Origin: Strobilurus pachycystidiatus
Lineage: Eukaryota > Basidiomycota > Agaricomycetes > Agaricales > Physalacriaceae
Direction: 5' to 3'
DNA length: 64,000 nt
Assembly: GCA_019915135.1 (NCBI GenBank)
Contig: JAHLMK010000008.1
Location: 558,001-622,000, forward strand
Shown here: positions 22,185 to 31,688 of the stretch, in pieces
Numbering within the stretch: position 1 is the first letter of the stretch
Layout: each line of letters opens with the position of its first letter
Notes under the pieces: generated by a model
Database searches by the model: none
What the model saw: the letters and a program-made list of their open reading frames with translations, nothing else
What the model was told of the DNA's origin: nothing
Program-made: the position numbers and the translations under genes

Positions 22185-22933
22185 CTACATGATCTCACAG
22201 CGATGATCTTTCACCTCATGCACGCCGCCACGAAGGCGCTTGTCAATCTCATCAATGCACAAAGTGAACGCGAGGGCTGTTGGGGTCGGAGTCGTCACAA
22301 GCAAAATCAGGCAGAAGGATAGCACTCACCGACATTGATCCCATCTTTCGCGCTCACCTCCACGAAGACCGCGCCGTTCCTCGCTGCGAGCGCCTGTCCC
22401 TCCGCGGCAGAGACCTCACGCCTCTTGCTTTTCTCAAGATCGGACTTGTTGCCTACGATCACGCATGGTATGCCTTCGAATCCAGAACCGGGATCTGCTC
22501 CGTGCACCGGGCCCCCACTCAGATCAACGACCTTGTCATAGACGACCTGCACAAGGTCAAACGACTGCCGCGAGGCAATGCTGTACACGAAGATGTACCC
22601 GTGAACGTGCAGTTGAAGTGGGGTGAGGGGCGTGTATTCGTCCTGAAGGATTAAAGGGTGAGATTGGTCGAGGAGGAGGAGGAGTGTCTTACTTGGCCGG
22701 CAGTATCAAAGACCTCCACCTGGAATTCTTCCCCATTATGCACCAGCGTCTTTGTATAGGCGCGGGAGATAGTGGGGTAGTATGAGGATGGAAAGGTTGA
22801 CGAGATGAACGTGGATACAAGGGAGGACTTTCCTGCAGATTGGACTTGTTAGACATTGACAGGTGGGAAGGAGGTTGAGCGACTGACCGACATTCCTCGT
22901 ACCCAGCACTGCAATCTTCCTCCTTTTTAACAT
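22185..22933 (-). CDS. Rheb-type small GTPase with CaaX box
   Basis: Exons 22933-22888, 22832-22693, 22642-22330 and 22276-22185 give 196 aa. All G motifs are visible after splicing: GTRNVGKSS (P-loop), PTISRAYTK (switch I), DTAGQDEY (switch II), NKSD and SAKD. The P-loop position that is Gly in Ras is Arg, as in Rheb proteins, and switch II has DEY. The last exon ends HRCEIM, a farnesylation CaaX motif. Rheb activates TORC1 in many eukaryotes and affects arginine uptake in fungi. It lies antisense between GFA copy 3 and NAT copy B, with its start 494 bp from the NAT start. Confidence 0.9.
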
Positions 22934-23427
22934 CCTGCACGTTCCTACTCTCTCGTTTGTCCACTAAGTATTCGATGACCGTCGAGGTGCTGTGCTGGAA
23001 GCCAATTCATAAACATCTCGCGGCGATGGAGGTGAAGCGTGTACCGGTCTTGTACGCACACTGGCACTGAGATGGAGGCAAAACGGATGCAAGTACGAAA
23101 ATTTCCCATGATGGCGATAGACTCATGAGATAGCGGCGCGGCGCGGTCGGATCTTCCGTCTCGGAGGTAAGCGTGTGGCTGTGCGTGCCACTGGAGATCC
23201 GAGATAAGATAGGAGATAGCATGAAGGTACCTCGAAAGCACAATTGCAACTGAGAAAGTCTGCGACTGGACTGCAACTTGAAAAGTAATAGCCTTCGGGA
23301 ACACGTAGAAGCTCAACGCAAAAGCTCTTGACAATCTCTTGGATGTCCTGGAGCAGTCTACACCGCCGTTACGCTACCTATCGGTGATCTCGCCGTGGCG
23401 TCCCTGCGGCTGCCCTTTCCTTTCACC
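22934..23427. other. bidirectional promoter region of Rheb and NAT copy B
   Basis: A 494-bp head-to-head spacer. No gene seen. The longest minus-strand open frame (22945-23334) is not protein-like. A Met at 23395 in frame with NAT copy B would extend that protein by 11 residues. Confidence 0.5.
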
Positions 23428-24653
23428 ATGTCCGTCTCCTCCTGGCCATTCAGCGGTACCCTCCGCGACACTCTCCGCATAAAGCACGTTCCATCTCGCT
23501 ACACACCTACCCAAATATCGCAATGGCTCTCGTCCATAGACTTCAAGCCTGGCGAGATCTCGACATCGCTTGAAAATCTACAAATCATTAATAGGCTGCA
23601 TCTCGTCAAGTACCCGTACGAGAACACCGCGATGCACTTGTGAGTCCTTGAAATCTCGCAACTGGCAGATTCGATACCAATGACGATGTATAGCTCGGAG
23701 AAACACGAAATGGACATCAGTCCAGAAGGTCTATTTCAGCGGCTTGTGTGCGAGGGTAAAGGTTCCTATTGCTTTGGTATGAATATATTCTTCAAAGAGG
23801 CACTTCGGGGACTTGGGTATCGGTAAGTGAAAACTATCATCCAAACTTCCCAACTGCACTACAGTAAATTTTGACTTTAGGGTCTATTCCGGCGCTGCGC
23901 GTGTCAACGAGTCAGATACACCAGGCGAACCTGAAGTGTACACTCCCTTCGTGCACATGGTTCTGTTCGTACAACCTGGGGACGGCACGACAACATATCT
24001 CGTGGACGTGGGATGTGGCGGCGCGGGTCCTTCCCGTCCAATATTGCTCTCTGCAGATCCGACGAACGTAGCGATGGGCATGTCTCCGTCGGAGTGCCAC
24101 CGACTGACCAGAGGAGCCCGCTCGATATCGAGTATCGGTAGGCAGAAGATCGTCCATTCGGAACATTGTAATCGGACTGACCACAGAGGGCACAGAATCA
24201 TCACCCCTAGAAGTCGACTGGCGTCTGGAAGTAATGCACAGCGGAAAACAAAACAAGAATTCCGCTTGGCGCATCGTGTACACGTTTACCGAAGCCGAGT
24301 TCTTTGAAGCCGACTACCAAGCTGCAAACTTTGTAGTGTCCAAGATGCGTGGAGGGTTGTTTACGGACAACATCATGGTCTCTCAATACTTCTGGTTGAG
24401 TGACGAAGAGGCTCAAAAGCTCGGTGAAGACGGGGTAGAGGCTAAGTCTCCCGCAACGAGATATATGGGTCGAATTGGTGTCAAGGGTGCGGTGTTCAAT
24501 AAGCATGTGGGCCCAGAGACGGAGCTTTTGGCGACAGTCAAGACGGAGCTGGAAAGGAGGGAGGCGTTGGAGAAGCACTGCGGGTTTGAGGTGTTGAAGG
24601 AAGATCTGGTGCATATCCGGGGGAGCGTGGCTGCGTTGCCTTTGGATGTATGA
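23428..24653 (+). CDS. arylamine N-acetyltransferase, copy B
   Basis: Exons 23428-23639, 23694-23822, 23881-24137 and 24187-24653 give 354 aa. The triad is intact: Cys97 in EGKGSYCFGMN, His139 in FVHMVLFVQP and Asp156 in TYLVDVGCGG. The N-terminal three-helix region contains HLVKYPYENTAMHF, equivalent to the family's PFEN motif, and the beta-barrel and C-terminal lid follow. The protein is longer than bacterial NATs (about 280 aa), as is usual in fungi. Intron positions equal those of copy A. NATs acylate arylamines and hydrazines from acyl-CoA; some fungal members use malonyl-CoA. This is the only NAT here without a lesion. Its 3' end faces the BMT5-like gene about 100 bp away. Confidence 0.9.
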
Positions 24654-24756
24654 GGCCAAAGACGAAAGATAGGTGGATAGTAGATGCGACAACCTTCCGC
24701 ACTTCTTTCTATAGAAGAAAGGAAAGGTGTTCACACAGATTACGGAGCGCAACATG

Positions 24757-25849
24757 TTAGGCTGTAGATACATCGTCAGCGATTGATCACTCCTTAGTTG
24801 GAGTACAGACATACCCCGGTTGTTGATACAGAACTCCCAGGTCCTGTCCTCCCCGCCTTCGCCCGTCTTCCCAGTCCCATGAGCCCTTTCTCCCTTTGTC
24901 ATCCGGTGCTCGTAGCCTTTCCAAGCATCCCGGTGGAAAACAAAGGAGCGAAGAAGAATATATGAGGGATTAGGTTGTGCGCTGCTGGATGCCGGAGGTG
25001 GTGGGTGTTTTGCGAGGCGGGGTATGTCCCTATAAACAGATCAGCGAGCGCCGGCAGAAAGATTGAGGAACGCACCATAAAGTATACGGTGTAACATTGC
25101 GAAGTGTGATGAGAATGCTTCCTCGTGAAGCAGTAGAGCGTTTCGACTCATCCACATCCTCGTCTTCTTCATCCGCGTCGTCGTCCTCACCCTTTTTGGC
25201 TTTCTTTTTCCGTCCAGCGATGCTGGGTATTGGGCCCTTCTTCAGCAAACTCTCGGCCGCTCGCAGGAAATTTAGGATAAGGACCTGATTTGAGAGAATA
25301 TTGCGGCCCATATCCGCTATGCCTTTACCTACACTCTTGGTTAAAACCGCTTTGACGGAGATGAAAACGGGACAAACCAGCATGAGGAAAATTCCAGCAA
25401 ATCTTGTCCCATTTTCGCCCCTTCAACTGGGATATGCGGTCCAGTTTGGATGCGTCGATGCTAAACAGCACTTCTACGCCGCGCTCTCGCAGAAGAGTGA
25501 CAATCTCCTGCGCATCGGGGTACTTGGCAAAACAGTCCTCTTCGCTGTCGTACGCCGTTGCCGTGATGTTGGCTGGCGGTAGATGTTCCAGGCTCGCAGG
25601 CGCATCCTCTATCAGGGCCCTCGCAAAGGAAAAGTTCCCTTCGCCGATGAGCAAGATACTGTCTGTCGGCGAGAAGGGAATAGTCGGCCTCTGCGTCTGT
25701 TTTCTTTTTCCTTTTCCCTGACTTTGTGACAGCTTCTTCGCCTTCGCCTGCACCTCTGTGATTTTTGCCGCCTTTTCAGTGTGTTCCTTTCGTTTTTGGC
25801 GTGATTGCTGGGACAGAAGAGCGGATTTGAGATTTTTTGATTTTCCCAT
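24757..25849 (-). CDS. BMT5-like 25S rRNA (uridine-N3) methyltransferase, DUF2431 family
   Basis: Exons 25849-25378, 25328-25076, 25029-24815 and a very short last exon 24761-24757 give 314 aa. The N-terminus is basic (nucleolar type). Then comes ILLIGEGNFSFARAL, the SAM-binding motif typical of this family, followed by ATAYDSEEDCFAKYP, DKICWNFPHAGKG and the C-terminal RSFVFHRDAWKGYEHRMTKG. The enzyme methylates a uridine in the large-subunit rRNA in the nucleolus. The last 5-nt exon (CC TAA) is weakly supported. Reading through the 24815 donor gives an unlikely longer tail. An acidic loop DDDADEEDEDVDE interrupts the domain. It is divergent from the RBBP4 gene with only 69 bp between the two ATGs. 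Confidence 0.85.
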
Positions 25850-25918
25850 TTCGAAAAGGGTAAGAGGAGGAGGAGGGGCGCGTGGGAATCAACGCGTCGC
25901 GTCTTCCTTTCCACCACA

Positions 25919-27577
25919 ATGAAGCCGCAGGATCAAGAGCTCGAGGATGACTTTGCCGCCGAGGAGGAGAATAAACTTATCAACGAGGTGCGAGCCGATG
26001 ACAGTCTTCTGAACCATTTACTAAATAATATGAAGGAGTATAAAACTTGGTGAATATCTGGCCACTGGTACCACCGACCTCTAACCAGTAAATAGGAAGA
26101 AAAATGCGCCATATCTGTACGATATGGTCATAACGCACGCCCTCGACTGGCCCAGTCTCACCTGCCAGTGGTTCCCCGACAAAGAAACGCCCTCCAACAA
26201 GCCCTACTCCATCCACCGCCTCCTCCTCGGCACGCACACCTCCGGCCAGGCGCAAGATTACCTCCAGATCGCCACCGTGTCCATCCCCAAGCGCGACGGG
26301 TCCTCTGGCGCGGACAAGCTCGATCACACCGACTACGATGACGAGCGCGGCGAGCTCGGTGGCCACACCATCCCGCCCGCGCCGCGCATCAATGTCATAC
26401 AAAAGATCAACCACCCCGGCGAGGTCAACCGCGCGCGCTACATGCCCCAAAACCCGAACCTGATCGCGACTAAGTCGGTCACAGGCGAGGTGTTGGTGTT
26501 TGATAGGACCAAGCACTCCAGTGATCCGGATAAGAGCGGGCTGTCGAAGCCTGATGTGCGGCTGACGGGGCAGACTGGAGAAGGGTGCGTGGCGCAATCC
26601 GTCCTTCTTGATTCTTATTGACCACGCGAAAAGGTTTGGATTGGCATGGAGTCCGTTGACAGAGGGACACGTCCTTGGCGCCTCGGAGGATATGACGGTC
26701 TGCCTTTGGGACGTAACATCGTATCAAAAGGGCCAGAATACTATCCAGCCGACGACTATCTTCAAGGGCCACACGTCTATCGTTGGCGTAAGTCGCGCAA
26801 CTAGTCCATGTCTTCCGTGTACTCATCGCCACAGGATGTCGATTGGAGCCACTATAATCCCAACGTTTTCGCAAGTGTAGGGGACGACAAACAGCTCATA
26901 GTATGGGACAAGCGAGAGCCCCAAAAACCTGTCCACAAACTCCAAGCTCACGATCGCGAAATTCTCGCCGTTTCGTTCTGTCCTGCATACGATCATCACC
27001 TTGTCACAGGAAGTGCTGACAAGGTACGCGACGTGCACCTCCATTGAACAGAAAACTGACAGAGACCAATCCAGACTATCGTCTTACACGACCTCCGTGT
27101 CCCCGGACAGAAGAAACACACTTTCGAAGCACACACTGACGAAGTCCTGCACCTAACGTGGTCGCCACACAGTCCGTCTGTCTTCGCGTCCGCTTCCAGC
27201 GACCGGCGCATAAACATCTGGGATTGCTCCCTCATCGGCTCCGAGCAGACACCAGACGACGCAGAGGACGGTCCACCGGAATTGCTCTTCGTCCACGGCG
27301 GTACGTACATTGTGCAACTCACCCTACCAAGTACTACATGTTCAATCCAGGCCACACTGCGCGCCCAACGGACTTTTGCTGGGCTCCTGGCGAGGAGGAC
27401 AATTGGACGGCGGCGAGCGCGTCGGAGGATAACGTTGTGATGGTGTGGCAGCCGACTATGCGGATCTGGGCAGGAGATGAGGTCAAGGTGGATGAGAAGG
27501 AGCTGGAAAGCGATCTTATGGAAGGTGTAGAGGAGCAGAAGCCGAATATCGCAGGGAGCAGCTCTGGGGATGATTAG
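25919..27577 (+). CDS. RBBP4/Msi1/Hat2-type histone-binding WD40 protein
   Basis: Exons 25919-25987, 26036-26049 (14-nt microexon), 26096-26584, 26634-26787, 26835-27023, 27075-27300 and 27351-27577 give 455 aa. The N-terminal helix (ENKLINE-EYKTWKKNAPYLYD) and THALDWPSLTCQWF are the histone H4-binding signature. WD repeats follow: DMTVCLWD, DKQLIVWDKREP, DRRINIWDCS and DNVVMVWQP, with HPGEVNRARYMPQN before them. These proteins are shared subunits of histone acetyltransferase B, CAF-1, deacetylase and PRC2 complexes. The tail is acidic. It shares a 69-bp promoter with the BMT5-like gene. Confidence 0.95.
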
Positions 27578-28009
27578 CGGCGGTGTTTATTGACTGTGTT
27601 TGTGCTCTAGATAAGTGTAACCTATGCTTGCTTTGGGAATTTGCCCTGGTGTGAGAAGACTTGTCCCATTGCCCTGTCGCGTCAATGGAGGTGGACGAGA
27701 TAGTAATTGTTACCAGAGCCAGTTATGTATTAGTCTCATGCGAGCCAGCTGTCAAATGGAAGAGCGAGACCACAAATACACGCAGGATGCACGTAGGATT
27801 CAGGATGCCGGCCAGGGCCGGTGGTGGCATCTGCGGCTTTCTGTTGTGAGCTACGACAACACTTGTCTGAGAATCTTCAGCCAATAAGACCTGCCCCTCG
27901 TCGATCTACATCCGAGCTAGAACGCTTGTGCTCCCTGAACACCGAAGGACTCGGCGCGGTAAATCTCCAGGAAACGAAGGACTCCAGGAGTGGGGCGAAC
28001 TTCAATTCA
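27578..28009. other. intergenic region
   Basis: This 432-bp spacer lies between the RBBP4 stop and the F-box-like gene. The frame of the F-box exon 1 stays open upstream to a Met at 27821, so a longer N-terminus is possible but not protein-like. Confidence 0.4.
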
Positions 28010-29822
28010 ATGACCTCTGCAACTTTGAGGTAGGCTTTCTTCACGCATCGCTGTATAATAAGTCATTTTCGAACAGACCTGAATTCTCGCCAAAGGGAAC
28101 CGCAGGGACACGATCTTTAGCCGGCTCTCTCCCGCAGAAACACAAGGACACAGTGGAATGGCTGCGTCCGTTGATGGAAAAGGTTGTCCTCGCCAATGAT
28201 CCTGTATCCGAAGAAGACGCCACGCGCCTTCGTGGCTGGCAGGCCACACTCGACGCTCCGATTGCTACACTTGACCGCGAAATCGAGAAGCTCGTTGCCC
28301 AACGCGACCACCTTGTCGCTCTACGCTCACAATTCGACCCTTCCCTCTCCCTCTTGCGTACATTCCCCCCTGAGATCCTCGAACAGATCTTTCTATGGAC
28401 GAGAGACGGCCCCATGTCCATCTACGACATGTCGGATGGCCCGTGGGTTGTGAGTCGCGTCTGCCGCAGATGGCGCTTGGTCGCTCTTGGATGTCAACAG
28501 CTCTGGTCTTGTTTCGCGATAGACCATTACGAGACTCAGTCCACCCGGGATCCTGTCGCGCTTCTACGGACAGCTCTTGCGCGATCAGGGTGTGCTGATC
28601 TCGAATTTAACTATCACTCTACGGATGACTCGGAGAGTTTTTATGACCACTCGGAGTTGGAGACAGCAATTCTGACGCTGCTCGCTGAACATTCGGAGCG
28701 ATGGGTCAACGTTACATTCACGGAGGTTGACGAGAAAAATTTCAAGGAAGATTTGGCTGGAATCCGTGGACATCTTTACAGACTAAAGAGGCTTGCCATC
28801 GAACGAGGGTATATCTCTTGGAGTCCGTATTACTACGGTCGGCCGTATGAATCACCAGTTGATATATTCGTGGATGCGCCCTCTCTCCTTGAGGTGGACC
28901 TGACAAACCTCTATCTCAACGACTTCGAGTTCGAAGACAGAAGAATCACTCACTTCCGCGTTGGACGAATCGGCTATCTGAGGAGTCCAATCTCCCACAT
29001 AATACCCTCGACAGAGCGATACGCTCGTTTCCACACCTTGTGTGTTTGGAGAACGGAGAGCGTCCGCGCAATGTGTTTCCGTTCACTGTCCCACTGGAGC
29101 ACTGTTGCCATACAAACCTTACCGACCTCCGTACCTCCAATCCAACCTTCCTCGACTCGCTTTCCACGCCCAACTTGTCCAGGCTTCAAGTCAGCCAGAA
29201 CTCCGAGTCTGAGGCCTACATTTTGGAGGGTGTCGACTCCCCCCATATGCCGACAATCCACAGGTTCATAACGCGATCCCAGTGCTCACTCAAGTATCTG
29301 TCATTAGACGGACTTGACCTGGGTTGCTGTGAGTTCTTGAAGGTCCTGGACCTCAGCGACAAGCTCGAGGAGCTGCGGATCAGTTACAGTAGTAGCTTTC
29401 GCGGAGAAACCGCGAATGCCAGCATCAACGACGCCATGTCTGCATTGATGCGTTACTTGACGCTTTCCGTGAATCTCGATGCACCGCCTGCGCGAGGTCT
29501 TCCAGAGCTCAAGTCACTACGCTTTGAGAGTCACATTCTCTGGAGAGGCGACAAGCATGGATATGCCTTTGTTGACGACGAGCTTGTATCGATGGTCTTC
29601 TCCCGCTTGGGAATGGCAACGCGACCACAGCCAAGCAGACTTCAGGAGGTTCACCTAAAATTCATGTCGTCGAATCCAATCGAGGCATTTCCTGCGTTGT
29701 CGTATAACTCTTTGCAATCACTGTGGCAGGTTGTAGGGGAGGAGGATGCCCCTCTGTGGATAGATGGAGAATTCTATCCTAACAAGAAGCACGGGACGGC
29801 GGAGATATGGAGTCTTGTCTAA
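28010..29822 (+). pseudogene. F-box-like gene with a 2-nt frameshift
   Basis: A 20-nt first exon (28010-28029) and a 47-nt intron lead to a long exon from 28077. Residues about 55-105 form a coiled coil (ATLDREIEKLVAQRDHLVAL), followed by the F-box-like LLRTFPPEILEQIFLW and VCRRWRLVALGCQQLW. The frame is good up to about 29040, then must move by two bases to continue as ENGERPRNVFPFTVPLEH through to the stop at 29822. At the switch point lies a (TG)3 run; one extra TG explains the shift. With the two bases removed the gene would be 588 codons. It is either a young pseudogene or a sequence error. An intron there is not supported by good splice sites. SCF adaptor role inferred. Confidence 0.65.
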
Positions 29823-30168
29823 ATCGTACGCTTTGTAGCTCGCAGGCGTTGAACCGCGATGTAAAAGTACGCCACGCTTCGTGAGCTTTGGCAAGAGGCA
29901 AGTCTCCGGTTACTAGTCAAGATGACAAGTACTCGTCTCGCGAGTAGACGTGTATCTGTCGAAGGCGACGTTGGAGCCGGTCTTCCGTGCCAGGCGCAGT
30001 GACAACCACACCAAGATCTGTGAAGGTTTTGAGTTGTGTGATGGTGTTCGGTTCATGCAACTGTTGGACGCGAATGCTGGCTTGGTATCAAGAATAACTG
30101 TTTGTGCATGCCTCCGCGTAGATAAGATAAGGAACGAAATGATGGTACAAGTTGCAATGGCGCTGCCG
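29823..30168. other. convergent 3' spacer
   Basis: This 346-bp spacer lies between the 3' ends of the F-box-like gene (plus) and RAMP4 (minus). No gene seen. Confidence 0.5.
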
Positions 30169-30466
30169 TTACAGGAATAAGAGTCTTGCCAACTCGAATA
30201 GCACTGGGGACGTGTTAGGATTGTACGAGAAGAGGAAGGATAAGCGCACCTCCTCCCATGACCACAAACACGACGACACCTAATGCCCACATATTGAGAG
30301 GGCTCTGTTTAGCCTTTTGCTCGAGCCGCGATGGGTGTGTCGGCTTTCTGCCTGCCCGTGCATCCTTGGCGAACTTTTCGTTCTTCTGGCGCAGTTCAAA
30401 TTGGGTCGGCTACGCGAGCAGTTTGTGAGGCACTGTGCAGGACAGACGGAGCATGACACGTACCAT
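30169..30466 (-). CDS. RAMP4/SERP1 (Ysy6) ribosome-associated ER membrane protein
   Basis: Three coding exons: 30466-30464, 30409-30250 and 30203-30169, giving 65 aa, the normal family length. The first coding exon is only the ATG, directly followed by a GTACGT donor. Splicing joins it to PTQFELRQKNEKFAKDARAG, the conserved start. The middle is basic and the C-terminus is one membrane helix (NMWALGVVVFVVMGGV) ending in LFELARLLFL. RAMP4 is a tail-anchored protein that binds the Sec61 translocon and stabilises membrane proteins under ER stress. It is too small for most gene finders. It is head to head with the uL10m gene, 113 bp apart. Confidence 0.85.
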
Positions 30467-30579
30467 TCTGGAGGAGATGGGAGTTGCTGGTAAGGAGAAC
30501 GTGGCAATGACACGCGACGGGTATCCGGCTCCGGGCCGAGCATCCTGTCACCCAGCGTTACGGGCCGTGACACATTTTC

Positions 30580-31416
30580 ATGTTCTCTCTCGGACGCGTT
30601 GGCTGGTGCAGTGCGCCCTGCGGCGGGCGGGCGTACGCTATCGCGCTGCACCCGACCCGGACGATCCCGGGGCCGCGGGTGTTCCCGACCAAGAAGCAGT
30701 TCCAGTACAACTGGTACACCAACATCCTCAAGTCCGCCCACGCCGCCCCGCTCATCTTCCTGTCCCGCGAGGCGTTCACCGCTGAGCGCCTCAAGAGCCT
30801 GCGCCTCGACCTCATGAACGCCGCCCTAAAAGTCGCGCCGCCCAAAGACGCCGAGCCCCTCCCCGTACCCACCCTCACCGTCATCAACGGCAGCATCTTC
30901 GGCGCTGCTCTCCGCGACCAGCCGAGCATCAACCTGGACGATGTCCAGAAGATGATCAACGGCACCTCTGGCGAATACGCTCTCCTCTCTCTTCCCGCTC
31001 TCCATCCACCATACCTCAACGCCGTCCTCCGCGCTCTGGACCGGAGCGTACCAAAGCGTCCGGCAAAGACCCCAGAGGACATTGCAAAGGAAGAGGCAGC
31101 CAAGAAGGCGGACCCTGCTACGCCCGGTCGACGCGCAAAGCGCCCTAAGACGGTGCCCGTGCCAGAGCTGCGCGTCTTGGGCGCGTTGATCGAGGGAAAG
31201 ATATTCCTACCGGATATTATGCAGGATGTGGCCAAGCTGCCCACGCTGGACACCCTTCGGGCGCAGATTGTCGGCATGCTCAGTGCACCGTCGACACAGC
31301 TTGCCGGAGTGCTCAGCCAGGCCGCTGGGGGGAGATTGGCAAGGACGTTGGAGGGCCTGCAGAAGGCGTTGGAAGAAAAAGAGGCACCGCCACCACCCCC
31401 GCCCGCTGCACCATAG
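30580..31416 (+). CDS. mitochondrial large-subunit ribosomal protein uL10m
   Basis: One exon of 278 aa. The N-terminus (SLGRVGWCSAPCGGRAYAI) is Arg-containing and non-acidic, fitting a mitochondrial presequence. RTIPGPRVFPTKKQFQYNWY is the typical start of fungal uL10m, followed by LIFLSREAFTAERLKSLR. The late region VPELRVLGALIEGKIFLPD and the alpha-helical tail ending in poly-Pro are also family-like. uL10m forms the base of the mitoribosomal stalk. The region is strongly GC-rich, which makes a long antisense open frame that I do not count as a gene. Confidence 0.8.
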   Translation: MFSLGRVGWCSAPCGGRAYAIALHPTRTIPGPRVFPTKKQFQYNWYTNILKSAHAAPLIFLSREAFTAERLKSLRLDLMNAALKVAPPKDAEPLPVPTLTVINGSIFGAALRDQPSINLDDVQKMINGTSGEYALLSLPALHPPYLNAVLRALDRSVPKRPAKTPEDIAKEEAAKKADPATPGRRAKRPKTVPVPELRVLGALIEGKIFLPDIMQDVAKLPTLDTLRAQIVGMLSAPSTQLAGVLSQAAGGRLARTLEGLQKALEEKEAPPPPPPAAP

Positions 31417-31688
31417 ATTCGCCCATGTATACTCTAATCTCTATCATATTTGGCTTTGCTTAATGGCACAGGACGCGAAGGTAGCCTCAAATGTCAGAAT
31501 ATGCTGGGAAGTTATCCTCACTTTCATCACCCGACATGTCTAGAATCTCCCCTTCCGCTACGTCCAATCGTTCTGGAAAGCATCCTCTTCAAAATCAATG
31601 ACTGGTGTTATTGCATCTACGAGTCTCTGGACAATGAGCACAAAACGAGTCTTCTCTTCTCATCCATCCACCAACTAGCTTCAACGCT

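Noticed and set aside
25980..26597. 205-aa minus-strand open frame over RBBP4
   Set aside because: Antisense to exons with clear WD40 and histone-binding motifs.
30558..31277. 239-aa minus-strand open frame over the uL10m gene
   Set aside because: Antisense shadow in a GC-rich exon. No family features.
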